This document shows positions 8,580 through 18,093 of a DNA stretch of 64,000 bases, piece by piece. Numbering within the stretch: the first letter of the stretch is position 1; every line of letters starts with the position of its first letter. The notes under the pieces were generated by a model, which saw only the letters and a program-made list of their open reading frames with translations, made no database searches and was not told where the DNA came from. The DNA comes from Clostridium estertheticum (GTDB lineage: Bacteria; Bacillota; Clostridia; Clostridiales; Clostridiaceae). Made by a program: the position numbers and the translations under genes. The DNA lies in the NCBI RefSeq assembly GCF_011065935.2, contig NZ_JAAMNH020000001.1, forward strand, positions 3,121,001-3,185,000. The letters are read 5' to 3'.

Positions 8580-10079
8580 TTAGTCTTTTAAAATAGTTTG
8601 TTCTTTCGTGATTATTAATAAAACAGTCAATAAACTAATTAATACAAATGCTGGAACCACGCTTATGGGATGCTTTGAAGTAATGAATGCCTGACCTGTA
8701 ACATTCCCATATGCCATGAGTGAAGACATACCTATAAATGTAGGAAATATAAAGCTTTTATTATACTTTTTTGCTTTAGTAAATCCATATATTAAAGCTT
8801 TTAACATGGCACCCCACCAAGATAAGAAAAATACTAGTGCAAAAGGTATTCCAAATTCAGCAGCTACATTTAAAAATATATTATGAGCGTCAATATATGC
8901 CTTTTTTAGTTCCGGCGCATAGGATTGAAAATAATACTTGAAATTAGCTGGACCTACTCCAATATAAGTATGATCTTCTATCATTCTAAATGCCGCTGAC
9001 CATATAGGACTTCTATTACGAGCTTGCTCACCTAATTGATAAAAAAATCCTTTACCACTTGCTCCAGCTCCTTCAACTTTAGGAACCCCAGAATTTATAA
9101 TAGAATCTTTTATATCTACCATTTCACCTCTCTGAGATACATTAAAAGTAATACACCCTAGTATTAATAAGGATACTATTAAATATTTTTTATAATTTTT
9201 ATGATCTATAACAATAATAGTTACAAAAGCTATAACTAATGCGCCCAATATACCTCTTGACCTTTGAGTACATAAATTAATAATCTCAACTAATAACAGT
9301 AACTTATATATAGAATTATACTTGCCTGAAATTTCTTTATTAACAGCATATAATAGTATAAAAGGAAGCACCATTAAAGTATATCCAAGCATGAAATTAC
9401 TGCCTAACACTCCATACAGGTGAATATTTTCTCCACTTAATATTAGACTATATAAAGCTATAAAAGTATCTGGTATTCCTGATATTGCTACACCTATGCA
9501 TAAAAATAAAATAACTTTTTTATAAAAATCATATTCTTTTATTTCTAAACATATCAATATTAAACTATAGAGAATCATAAATATGACTCCGATAAATGTT
9601 AATCTAAATGCTTCAAATTTATAAGCACTTAGAGCTGATGAAATTATAGCAATAGCACTTAGGAAAATATATACCATAGCAACTATTCCATATTTATTTT
9701 TTATATTAATTTTTCTGAAATTCAATTTCTCTTTTCTTACACCAATTACTAAAAATATAAAATATACAAAGTACATTGTAGCACCAATGCTATTTTGATT
9801 CAATCTATTTAATAAGTATAACTGCATGGGCAGTATTGGTATTGAAAGATTATATATGAGTATGGCAGTTTTTGAATCCTTCAGCATTAAAACTAATGAA
9901 CTGATTATAAATATTGTTGTGAAAAAACTAGCTGCAAATATAAAATAATTGGTTTTTCCTATAAGCATATAAATACCTAATTGACAAACTAAATATGCTA
10001 CTAAAATTAATATTTTATATTTTAATAAGTATTCGATATATTCTTTTGACCCATTTTTAATATCCTTTAGTAAATTCAT
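8580..10079 (-). CDS. Second O-antigen ligase/polymerase (Wzy) family protein
   Basis: Polytopic membrane protein, 499 aa with about twelve hydrophobic segments. The family marker is in the large outer loop near residue 385: YIDAHNIFLNVAAEFGIP, i.e. the HN-x-x-L block also present in the protein at 1581-2819. A VGPANFK block precedes it. Start ATG at 10079 behind CCAGGAGGTAA. Role: polymerisation of repeat units or chain ligation outside the membrane. Two members in one locus with only one flippase suggests different jobs, for example polymerase and ligase; which is which cannot be read here. Confidence 0.85.
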   Translation of the reverse strand: MNLLKDIKNGSKEYIEYLLKYKILILVAYLVCQLGIYMLIGKTNYFIFAASFFTTIFIISSLVLMLKDSKTAILIYNLSIPILPMQLYLLNRLNQNSIGATMYFVYFIFLVIGVRKEKLNFRKINIKNKYGIVAMVYIFLSAIAIISSALSAYKFEAFRLTFIGVIFMILYSLILICLEIKEYDFYKKVILFLCIGVAISGIPDTFIALYSLILSGENIHLYGVLGSNFMLGYTLMVLPFILLYAVNKEISGKYNSIYKLLLLVEIINLCTQRSRGILGALVIAFVTIIVIDHKNYKKYLIVSLLILGCITFNVSQRGEMVDIKDSIINSGVPKVEGAGASGKGFFYQLGEQARNRSPIWSAAFRMIEDHTYIGVGPANFKYYFQSYAPELKKAYIDAHNIFLNVAAEFGIPFALVFFLSWWGAMLKALIYGFTKAKKYNKSFIFPTFIGMSSLMAYGNVTGQAFITSKHPISVVPAFVLISLLTVLLIITKEQTILKD

Positions 10080-10131
10080 TTCTTACCTCCTGGTATTCCT
10101 CTGATGTATATAGCAATTGTTAATTGTTCAT

Positions 10132-11571
10132 TCACTTTATATAAGTTTGCCCCAAAAACATTTTATAAATGTTAATTCCACTTTGGACAATACAATTTTG
10201 TTTTTCTACAAATGTATATAACCAGCTGAAAACTTGTTTTGAATATTGGTTATATTCCTTTGTAATAGCTGAATTATGCCATAATATAACGAAAACTCCA
10301 CTATATTTTTGCACTTGCAAAATAAGCTTTTTAATATATTCCTCGGACTGTTCATAATTTAAATTCATATAATCAAAAAGACTTCCGTCCATTAATATTA
10401 ATGGAATTTCAATTAAATCTAAAGATGAATTTTGGGTTAAGTCATAGGTTTTATATGGCAAACAATATCCAACCTTGAATCCCGCCAGTTCTGGAAAGCA
10501 CACCGTAGAGTCATATTTTAATCCAGACCCATCTTGAATAACCCATGTTTTCGAGCCGTGAAAGCTTAAATAATGCTGCCTAACACCAAAAACATCAGTT
10601 TCAGCAATATTACCTTTTAATGTGGCAAGTTGATTTTTAAAATTTCGTTTATCATTGGAAGTATTGTGGCCTGGATGAAAGCCTATCTCACAACCACTAT
10701 CCAATATATTCTTAAAAATTTCTTTTACTCTATTGCTTTTTAAATCATAAGTTTTTTCATCAGCCATAAAGTAAAAGCTGGATTTAAAATTTTTCTCACT
10801 TTCCAAATCCAAAATATCATCGAAGGTATCCAAGGGATCCTTCTGTACTTTTAGTATCTTAATATTAATAAAATCACTTATTCTTTTAAAGACTTGTCTA
10901 GGTTTCTTATCAATTAAAATCATACTAAGTAATAATCGTATTTCCCTTTTAAAGGATAGATGCTTTGTAATAATATCAACATCATGCGATAACATTACTG
11001 CATATTCGCGGCCCTCCCATAAATCTTTTCTTTGAAGGCTTAAATTGAATTTTTCCTTCAAAACATTAATAAAAAAGCAAATATTTTCATTAACTACTGG
11101 TCTTGATAGCAAATTGAATTTATGTAATATACTATTTGCTATATTAAACCTTCCTTTATTATCATACTCATCAAAAACAAATTCTTCATAGCAAGTTAAA
11201 AAATAAAATATGATTTGGAAAATATCAATATTAATGATTGTTTTCCCTTCCTTATCTTTAAAGTAAAAATCACAGAATTTATTACTAAAGAATACAGGTA
11301 ACCCCTCATAAAATTCAACATTATTAAGCAAGGAATCCTTTTGTAAATAATTTTTTCCAAATAGAGGCCCTTGCATAACAATTATATTCGCAAAGTCACA
11401 TTCTATATTGGCTCCATAATAAATGATTAAATCACATTTGCAATCTGAATCAAATTTCGAATATGGTATTGCAGAATAGTCAACGCAGTAATTACTAAAT
11501 AAGATCTGCACTGCATACTCTATTTGATTTTTAAATTTCTCATTTTCATAAACCACTAAAATTTTCTTCAA
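10132..11571 (-). CDS. Polysaccharide deacetylase (NodB-like) family protein
   Basis: Probable cytoplasmic carbohydrate deacetylase-like protein, about 479 aa. Seen: SHDVDI near residue 194 (metal-binding Asp-Asp-like motif of the NodB fold), GFHPGHNTSN near 297 (the H-x3-H metal pair), RQHYLSFHGS near 330 and the closing VILWHNS near 445. The first 180 residues form an extra domain with no recognised family. No signal peptide. A GTG at 11580 is possible, but AGGTGAG followed by TTG at 11571, one base after the preceding stop, looks the better start. Tight linkage with 11573-13291 suggests they act together, perhaps removing an N-acetyl group from a lipid-linked intermediate; that is inference. 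Confidence 0.7.
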   Translation of the reverse strand: MKKILVVYENEKFKNQIEYAVQILFSNYCVDYSAIPYSKFDSDCKCDLIIYYGANIECDFANIIVMQGPLFGKNYLQKDSLLNNVEFYEGLPVFFSNKFCDFYFKDKEGKTIINIDIFQIIFYFLTCYEEFVFDEYDNKGRFNIANSILHKFNLLSRPVVNENICFFINVLKEKFNLSLQRKDLWEGREYAVMLSHDVDIITKHLSFKREIRLLLSMILIDKKPRQVFKRISDFINIKILKVQKDPLDTFDDILDLESEKNFKSSFYFMADEKTYDLKSNRVKEIFKNILDSGCEIGFHPGHNTSNDKRNFKNQLATLKGNIAETDVFGVRQHYLSFHGSKTWVIQDGSGLKYDSTVCFPELAGFKVGYCLPYKTYDLTQNSSLDLIEIPLILMDGSLFDYMNLNYEQSEEYIKKLILQVQKYSGVFVILWHNSAITKEYNQYSKQVFSWLYTFVEKQNCIVQSGINIYKMFLGQTYIK

Positions 11572-11572
11572 T

Positions 11573-13291
11573 TTACTCACCTACAATATTAAAAATTCTT
11601 TCGCTAACATTACCGTCTACTTTATAGAAATTTTCATCTAGGTATTGTTGAATACCTTCATCCTTTTTAATATCAATATCTTTTAGTTGTACTAGTGTTT
11701 TTGCTAATTCAAATTCATTACTTACACCAACGGAAATACCATCACGAACAAACCCTCCTGCATCATTATATTTTGGAAGCAGAATGCATGTAGATGGCTT
11801 ATTTAAAAGAGCACCCTCAACAACCACTGTAGAATGAACACTTACTATAACATCACTCCAATTAATGAGATCATATAAGTCTCCATCTTTTAGGATTTTA
11901 ACATTATTTATATTATACTCTTTTATTTTCGACATATAAAAATCATAATATAAATCAATAGGATGAAGCTTAATTATAAGTTCATAGGGCTCTTTTAACA
12001 AATTTAGTGCTTTAAATAACATTATTGTTGCAGGTTCTAATAAATCTACAAAATATTGTGTACAATATAAAATTTTTATACTTTCTTTTTTTAATTCTGT
12101 ATCATTATAACTTCTATTTACTAAAAAATCCGTTCTTACCTGCCCAACCACTTTTATATTTTTATCATTATAAGCATTAGAATTTTCTATTAGAAGCTGT
12201 TTATATTTATTGCCCCAAAAAAAAGTAGCTTTAGGAACTAACAGCTGTGCAAATTTTGACGTTATTGCATATGCAGGTGAATTTTTATTAATTACCCCAT
12301 GCTGCGACGCAAAGCTTTTTATACCTAATCTATTTGCAGCAATAATAAAGCATCGTCCTCTATCGCCTTCATCAATAATCAAACATCTTTGGATTTTATT
12401 TTTTTTCAAAAATCTTTCTGCAGATAATGTTTCTATTAAGTAAGACTTAGATTTCTGTTTTAAATCCTTTAAAATATATGTGAGCATAAGTTCCTTTAGG
12501 TCATAATCCTCAAACTCATAATTAAAACTGGAAAGCATGTTAAGTTCATCCTTATATTTTGTAATGTCTATAAGCTTTTCACCTATAAATCTCTTATATG
12601 CAATAAATAATTCAAAAGGTACAAATTTTTCATTACAATTAAGCGTTTTATCTATTAGTTCTATACTATTTAATAGTTGAAGGTTTAACACATTAAATTG
12701 ACTTCTACATTTTTCTGTTACAAGACCTATTTGTGTATCATAATAACGATTATTTGCTTCAGCGTCTTGCACTAAATTCAGTGAACCTGCATGAGAGCAT
12801 ATAAGCATATTTGAACTATTACTTTTTATGATTCTAAACTTTAAGTATTGAATAACTCCTGACAATTGTCTGTAAATTAACTTATACTTATTGTTTAAAC
12901 CACTGTTTTTTTCGTAGTGGGTAACCTTTTGTGCTTCACTAGTTTTTAGATTAAATACTTTTTCCGCTGCCATCTTCATAAGTTCATTATCTGTTTGGAC
13001 TGAAAAATCCTTACCATATTCCTCCGTAACTCTTTGAAGAATAGTTATACAGGTGATCAATATCTTTAGCTTTAAAAATATTGTTGGTCTATTGAAATAA
13101 TACAATGGAATACCATCATACATACACAAATCTTCAATTTGTTGCCCGTCGATTTTTTGACTTTCTAAAAATTTAAGAAAACAAAATGAGCGTTCATCGA
13201 TATTTGAGCTAACTAAATATTTATTTAAATCAACTTTTTCATTGCTACTTACCATTTCCTTACACTGCTTTGTATATATTAACGTATTCAA
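11573..13291 (-). CDS. Large GT-B-like surface-carbohydrate protein, function unknown
   Basis: A 572-aa protein whose C-terminal half looks like a GT-B transferase of the capsule/CDP-glycerol-transferase type: ASQHGVINKNSPAYA near residue 333 (His after a strand), VVGQVRTDFL near 385, LIIKLHPIDLYYDFY near 440 and DVIVSVHSTVVVEGALLNKP near 485, the pattern of a nucleotide-binding site. The N-terminal 300 residues match nothing I recognise. Probable TTG start at 13291 behind AAAGGAAAGTGAT. Its end abuts or overlaps the deacetylase-like gene that follows, a sign of coupled translation. Likely a glycosyl- or glycerophosphotransferase acting on the repeat unit; the substrate is unknown. Confidence 0.6.
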   Translation of the reverse strand: MNTLIYTKQCKEMVSSNEKVDLNKYLVSSNIDERSFCFLKFLESQKIDGQQIEDLCMYDGIPLYYFNRPTIFLKLKILITCITILQRVTEEYGKDFSVQTDNELMKMAAEKVFNLKTSEAQKVTHYEKNSGLNNKYKLIYRQLSGVIQYLKFRIIKSNSSNMLICSHAGSLNLVQDAEANNRYYDTQIGLVTEKCRSQFNVLNLQLLNSIELIDKTLNCNEKFVPFELFIAYKRFIGEKLIDITKYKDELNMLSSFNYEFEDYDLKELMLTYILKDLKQKSKSYLIETLSAERFLKKNKIQRCLIIDEGDRGRCFIIAANRLGIKSFASQHGVINKNSPAYAITSKFAQLLVPKATFFWGNKYKQLLIENSNAYNDKNIKVVGQVRTDFLVNRSYNDTELKKESIKILYCTQYFVDLLEPATIMLFKALNLLKEPYELIIKLHPIDLYYDFYMSKIKEYNINNVKILKDGDLYDLINWSDVIVSVHSTVVVEGALLNKPSTCILLPKYNDAGGFVRDGISVGVSNEFELAKTLVQLKDIDIKKDEGIQQYLDENFYKVDGNVSERIFNIVGE

Positions 13292-13326
13292 CTTATATCA
13301 CTTTCCTTTTACTCTATGTCAGTAGC

Positions 13327-14739
13327 TTATCCATTTAAAAGAACACCAATTTTCTTCTTAAAGCTAAAAACTGTTATTAAACAAACTATGATAATTATAC
13401 CATATCTTATAACCCATAAGTCCTTAATAAAATAAAAAATCACACTAGATACAGCTATAAAGGAAATCCCATATATAAAGTGCATTACATTAAAGACTCT
13501 TACGTCAGATATTTTTAAAGCTATTATATAATGATACAAAAATAGTAATACATAGGATACAACCGTTGTAAACCCAGCAGCCTTATATCCAAATTTGGGA
13601 ATAAAAATAAAGTTTAGAATTATATTAACTATTGCAGCCATAAACGTTCCAGTTGCAATAAATTTAGTTTTTTTAGTATAAAACTCTAAATTAACTGGTA
13701 GGCTATATAAGAAAACAAAGTAATAACCTATCATTATGATTGGTACGAGTCCTATTCCTTGCGAATATGCCTTTGTACCTAAAAGCAATGCTATTTCTGG
13801 AGATATAAAAATTAAAATAAAGGTTATAAATGAGAATAAGATTATATAATACTTTGTTTTTTCCGAAATCTCATCATATTTTTCTTCCTTCATCTTTTCA
13901 AAAAACCAAGGTACCCAAGCTTTATTAGATGCAGCCCAAGCAATACTTACTATAAGTCCCATTTTATATGCAAATCCATAAATACCAGTTTCAGAATCAC
14001 CTATCATTTTACTTATCATTATGGCATCAGAAGAGGTCAATGCTATTGATGAAAGTTGATGAAAAATCATAGGAAGAGAAATAGGTAGTGCATACTTCCA
14101 GTATTTTAAATCTATTAACTTTCTACCTTTAAGCATAAATATAACATATAGTACTAAGCCATAAACTATTGTAACATATGCGCCACCTTTAATTCTTCCA
14201 TAGTATCTATCATTATTTAGTCCCATTATTAAAAGAATTGATAGCGCAACGTTTATCAACGTACTTGTTATAGAAATAAATAAAAATTTCTTATACTTAT
14301 ATTCAATGGAATATTTAGTGCTAGCAAAGCTAAGTATAAACCCAAAAAAACTTTGCACAACAAGTAGGATTATTAAATCTGGCTTTATGTGCATAATATT
14401 TGCAATCTGTACTTTGAACGTAAATCCTATGGCTAGCCATATTACGAAGGTTATACTAGCCAGAAAAAGTAAAGAAGATAAGAATTTTTCATAGTCCTCT
14501 TTAAAATCAAATCTACCTCTAGAAACCGCAGATTCGAGTCCTATACCAATAAGAATAGTAAAAACACCAACATAGGTAGTGTATACGGTAATTACACCAT
14601 TTTCTCTGGGACTGAGTAATCTATTAAAAATAGGAAGTGTTAAAAACCCTATACCTTGTAGGAAAAATGTCCCTACAGTGTACCATATCCCACTTTTCAC
14701 TAATTTACTGCTATACATTTTTTTAAATAAAGTCTTCAA
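13327..14739 (-). CDS. Wzx-type polysaccharide flippase
   Basis: Oligosaccharide-lipid flippase of the MATE/MOP superfamily (polysaccharide biosynthesis protein, Wzx type): moves undecaprenyl-linked repeat units across the membrane. 470 aa with about twelve to fourteen hydrophobic helices and the family's typical opening, LVKSGIWYTVGTFFLQGIGFLTLP (about residues 14-37), followed by NRLLSPRENGVITVY. TTG start at 14739 with AAGGGGATAG upstream. The only flippase in the window. A 153-base gap with two stem-loops separates it from legC, so its expression may be tuned relative to the sugar-synthesis genes. Confidence 0.92.
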   Translation of the reverse strand: MKTLFKKMYSSKLVKSGIWYTVGTFFLQGIGFLTLPIFNRLLSPRENGVITVYTTYVGVFTILIGIGLESAVSRGRFDFKEDYEKFLSSLLFLASITFVIWLAIGFTFKVQIANIMHIKPDLIILLVVQSFFGFILSFASTKYSIEYKYKKFLFISITSTLINVALSILLIMGLNNDRYYGRIKGGAYVTIVYGLVLYVIFMLKGRKLIDLKYWKYALPISLPMIFHQLSSIALTSSDAIMISKMIGDSETGIYGFAYKMGLIVSIAWAASNKAWVPWFFEKMKEEKYDEISEKTKYYIILFSFITFILIFISPEIALLLGTKAYSQGIGLVPIIMIGYYFVFLYSLPVNLEFYTKKTKFIATGTFMAAIVNIILNFIFIPKFGYKAAGFTTVVSYVLLFLYHYIIALKISDVRVFNVMHFIYGISFIAVSSVIFYFIKDLWVIRYGIIIIVCLITVFSFKKKIGVLLNG

Positions 14740-14785
14740 AATTCTATCCCCTTACTAATATTTCATATTGCTTATTTAAAAAACA

Positions 14786-14802
14786 ACTAGTCCGATGCTA
14801 GT
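14786..14802. terminator. Weak hairpin with T-run, possible attenuator
   Basis: ACTAG (14786-14790) pairs with CTAGT (14798-14802) around a 7-base loop; T-runs follow on both strands. The five-pair stem is short, so at most partial termination between legC and the flippase is likely. Confidence 0.25.
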
Positions 14803-14830
14803 CTATTTTTTATTCACCATAATGATAAAT

Positions 14831-14878
14831 GATACCGGTCCATATTAATGTATCTTTAAGATAATATGGACAAGTATC
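14831..14878. other. Intercistronic stem-loop
   Basis: GATAC-CG-GTCCATATTA (14831-14847) pairs with TAATATGGAC-AA-GTATC (14862-14878): fifteen pairs with a two-base internal mismatch and a 14-base loop. No T-run follows on the minus strand, so it is not a standard terminator. It lies between legC and the flippase gene and could be a processing or stabilising element. Confidence 0.45.
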
Positions 14879-14892
14879 CTTATCTGTGCTTT

Positions 14893-16002
14893 TTAAATTT
14901 TATTTGCATATTTTTTAATAATATTACACACTGCTTCAATATCTTCTTTTTTAAGTCCTACAGAACTTGGAAGATTTATTCCTCGCGCATAAAGTTCACC
15001 TGTAACACTTAAATCTCCATGTGTACAATCACTGTATGGTGGCATACCATGTATAGGCATAAAGAAAGGTCTTGCTTCTATTTTTTCTTCATTTAGTTTT
15101 TGTATAAGTTCGTCTCGAGTAATACCATACTCCTCTTCAACTAAGATTGAGTATAGCCAGAAACAATTTTCTACATTATCTTTTTCTATTGGTAATGTAA
15201 TTCCATGAGCCTCACTTAAAAATTGATTGTAATAAACTGCGTTTTCTTTTTTTACCTTTAGATATTCTTCGACATTTTCAAGTTGAGCCACTCCAAAAGC
15301 AGCAAGAAGATTTGGCATCCTAAAATTATATCCTACCTCAGGATGGAAAAAAGCTTTGTTTTCAGTAACTACCTTTGTTTGAGTAGATAAGAATTTTGCT
15401 CTATTTCCATATTCTAAATTATTAGTTACAAACATTCCACCTGCGCCTGTAGTTATAAGCTTATTTCCATTAAAGCTATAGCAACCCATATGTCCTATGG
15501 TGCCAGCCATTTTGCCTTTATAAGTAGATCCTAGTGCTTCTGTGGCATCTTCTATAACAAACAGATTATGCTTTTGTGCTATTTCCATAATCCTATCCAT
15601 ATCTGCTGGATGACCATAAATATGTACTGGCATTATAGCCTTTGTTTTAGGTGTTATTAAGCTTTCTATCTTTTCAGCATCCATAACAAAGGTATCTCTA
15701 CATACGTCTACAAATACAGGCTCTGCACCTACGTATTTTATAGTGTTTATTGGAGATATAAAGGTTAATGATGGAACTATTACTTCATCTCCTGCACCTA
15801 TACCTAAGGTTAATAATGCTAATTGAAGTGCTGCTGTACCATTATTAGTAACTACTGCACTTTTGCTATGAACATATTCACTAAATCTCTTTTCAAATAA
15901 ATTAACGTAACTGCCTACTGAAGATACCCAATTAGTATCTATACAGTCCTTTACATATTTCCACTCATTGCCTCTAATTTCTGGTATACATAATGGTATC
16001 AC
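14893..16002 (-). CDS. legC: LegC-type PLP aminotransferase (DegT/DnrJ/EryC1 family)
   Basis: Transfers an amino group to C4 of the 4-keto-6-deoxy HexNAc nucleotide made by LegB, using PLP. Seen in 369 aa: the LegC-type opening IPLCIPEIRGNEWKYVKDC and NWVSSVGSYV (residues 2-32), NNGTAALQLAL near 54, EDATEALGS near 152 and YSFNGNKLITTGAGG near 178, whose Lys is the expected Schiff-base lysine. GTG start at 16002 behind GGGAGG. It follows legB by 21 bases. It is the only sugar aminotransferase in the locus although a second pathway here would also need one. Confidence 0.88.
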   Translation of the reverse strand: MIPLCIPEIRGNEWKYVKDCIDTNWVSSVGSYVNLFEKRFSEYVHSKSAVVTNNGTAALQLALLTLGIGAGDEVIVPSLTFISPINTIKYVGAEPVFVDVCRDTFVMDAEKIESLITPKTKAIMPVHIYGHPADMDRIMEIAQKHNLFVIEDATEALGSTYKGKMAGTIGHMGCYSFNGNKLITTGAGGMFVTNNLEYGNRAKFLSTQTKVVTENKAFFHPEVGYNFRMPNLLAAFGVAQLENVEEYLKVKKENAVYYNQFLSEAHGITLPIEKDNVENCFWLYSILVEEEYGITRDELIQKLNEEKIEARPFFMPIHGMPPYSDCTHGDLSVTGELYARGINLPSSVGLKKEDIEAVCNIIKKYANKI

Positions 16003-16023
16003 AATAAAAACCTCCCGTTTATT

Positions 16024-17016
16024 TTATACGTTGTATATGTCTGTCTTGAAATACTGCATATTATTTTTTATCCATTCAACTGTCTCTTCAAGACCCCTAT
16101 CTATACTATAATTCGGCTTCCAGCCCGTTAATTCTTTTATTTTAGTGTTATCAGCCCATAATCTATTAACTTCGCTATTTTCTGGTCTTAGTCTTTCATC
16201 ATCACAAAGGATTTTTACGTCCTTTCCTATTATACTTATTATTTTTTTAACTGTGTCTCCTATTGTTATCTCATAGTTTGAACCAGCATTTATAACTTCA
16301 CCAATAGTTTTTTCGCTTTCAGCAACTTTTATGAAAGCCTCTGCAGTATCTTTTACAAAATTAAAGTCTCTAGTTGGAGTTAAACTTCCAAGTTTAATTT
16401 CTGTTTTACCTGCTAGTATCTGTGATATTATTGTTGGAATTACAGCCCTTGCTGATTGCCTTGGTCCATAAGTATTAAAGGGTCTTAGGGTAGCTATTGG
16501 CATATTGAAACTTTTATAGTAACTCTCTGCCATCTTATCTGCTCCTATTTTTGATGCTGAATATGGAGATTGGCCCTGCATTGGGTGTTTTTCATCAATT
16601 GGTACATAAAGAGCTGTACCATAGGTTTCAGACGTCGATGTATGCACAATTTTTTCAACGTCATATTCCCTACAAGCTTCTAAAACATTAGTAGTACCTT
16701 CTATATTTGTTCTTACATAGGCCATAGGTGAAAGATAAGAATATGGAATTGCAATTAGTGCAGCAAGATGAAGCACTACTTCTTGCCCCTTTATGATTCT
16801 TTTCATTCCATCATATTCTCTTATGTCTCCAGTAACAACTTTAATGCTATCGCGAGTCTTTTTATCAAAAGTGTCAATCCATCCCCAGTTATTAAAAGAA
16901 TTATATTGGGCAAGAGCCGTAACCTCTGCTCCAAGTTCCACTAATCTTTCTGTTAAATGACTTCCTATAAAGCCCTCTGCACCTGTAACTAAAACTTTTT
17001 TTCCTTGCCAATTCAT
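16024..17016 (-). CDS. legB: LegB-type NAD-dependent 4,6-dehydratase
   Basis: Extended short-chain dehydrogenase that converts a nucleotide-GlcNAc to its 4-keto-6-deoxy form, the first committed step towards legionaminic acid. Seen in 330 aa: the GAEGFIGSHL nucleotide loop (residues 12-21), HLAALIAIPYSYLSP near 86, TSTSETYG near 127 and the catalytic YSASKIGADKMAESY near 152. The PYSYLSP-AYVRTN stretch is typical of LegB. In Campylobacter jejuni the substrate is GDP-GlcNAc; the ptmE-like gene next door suggests the same here (inference). RBS AAGGGG before the ATG. Confidence 0.88.
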   Translation of the reverse strand: MNWQGKKVLVTGAEGFIGSHLTERLVELGAEVTALAQYNSFNNWGWIDTFDKKTRDSIKVVTGDIREYDGMKRIIKGQEVVLHLAALIAIPYSYLSPMAYVRTNIEGTTNVLEACREYDVEKIVHTSTSETYGTALYVPIDEKHPMQGQSPYSASKIGADKMAESYYKSFNMPIATLRPFNTYGPRQSARAVIPTIISQILAGKTEIKLGSLTPTRDFNFVKDTAEAFIKVAESEKTIGEVINAGSNYEITIGDTVKKIISIIGKDVKILCDDERLRPENSEVNRLWADNTKIKELTGWKPNYSIDRGLEETVEWIKNNMQYFKTDIYNV

Positions 17017-17033
17017 TTCATCTACCCCTTTTC

Positions 17034-18089
17034 TTATAATTTAAAAAATTTATGAATATCCGTGTTGGCCTTTCTATAGTCTTCTATTTGACCTATATCC
17101 TTCCAATACTCCGTTATCTCATATATACCTGTCTTATGTTCATTATTCATTGCATCTTCTATTAAATCAGTCATATTATAAACTTCGTCTTCTTTTATGT
17201 ATTTTATAATTTCAGGATTAACCACATATACTCCACCATTAATATTAAATTTATATGTAGGCTTCTCTTCCAAAGACTCTATAAGCATATTATCTGTAAT
17301 TAATACTCCATAAGGAACATTAATTTCATAATTTCTAACACCTACAGTTATATTGAAGTTGTTTTTTATATGATGATTTAAAAATTTTTCAAAATCAATT
17401 CCTGTTAATATATCGCCATTTATAACTATAAAAGGTTTTGTGAATTTTTCTTTTACTAAGGCTATGGAACCTGCTGTACCTAGTTTTTTAGTTTCTCTAA
17501 TGTATTGTATTTTTACACCAAATTCACTTCCATTTTTGAAGTAGTCCTCTATTATTTCTCCTTTATAATTAAGAGAAATAATAAAGTTTCTAAAACCATA
17601 TTCTTTAAATTGTTCTATTATAAGCTCTAATATGGGTTTATCACCAACTGTTAGCATAGGTTTCGGTACTGTTTCTGTTAAAGGTCTTAATCTAGTACCT
17701 AGACCACCGGCTAAAATAAAAACATAATTATCCTTTTTTTCATAAGATATTATATCATCTAAAAAGTATAAGTCTATAAGTTTTTTATCTTTATCAATAA
17801 CAGGTACCTGTCTTATCTTATTACTAAGCATATACTCTTTTGCTTTCTTTTTACTATGCTCTTCTGTTACAAATTTAAAATTCTTAAAATATGTGCTTTC
17901 TATACCATCACGTATGTTAGAACCTTTAAGTATAGCCCGTCTAATATCACCATCTGTTATAGTTCCCACTAACTGATTATTTTCATTTACAACTAAAGCT
18001 CCACCAGTTAAGTTTTTATCAATAACCACCATAGCTTCTTTTATTGTAGAACCCGCTCCTATACAATAATTATCAATTGGAAATTTCAT
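17034..18089 (-). CDS. ptmE: CBS-domain sugar nucleotidyltransferase (PtmE-like)
   Basis: Two CBS motifs in the first 115 residues (GGALVVNENNQLVGTITDGDIRRAI is the first) fused to a sugar-phosphate nucleotidyltransferase domain with the signature LAGGLGTRLRPLTETVPKPML near residue 127-147, EYWKDIGQIEDYRKA at the end, and VINGDILTG near 223. This architecture is that of C. jejuni PtmE, glucosamine-1-phosphate guanylyltransferase, which commits GlcN to the legionaminic acid route through GDP-sugars. 351 aa, RBS AGGTGATATT. The CBS pair could sense a nucleotide. Other members load CTP or UTP, so the nucleotide specificity is inferred from the neighbours. Confidence 0.8.
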   Translation of the reverse strand: MKFPIDNYCIGAGSTIKEAMVVIDKNLTGGALVVNENNQLVGTITDGDIRRAILKGSNIRDGIESTYFKNFKFVTEEHSKKKAKEYMLSNKIRQVPVIDKDKKLIDLYFLDDIISYEKKDNYVFILAGGLGTRLRPLTETVPKPMLTVGDKPILELIIEQFKEYGFRNFIISLNYKGEIIEDYFKNGSEFGVKIQYIRETKKLGTAGSIALVKEKFTKPFIVINGDILTGIDFEKFLNHHIKNNFNITVGVRNYEINVPYGVLITDNMLIESLEEKPTYKFNINGGVYVVNPEIIKYIKEDEVYNMTDLIEDAMNNEHKTGIYEITEYWKDIGQIEDYRKANTDIHKFFKL

Positions 18090-18093
18090 AATA

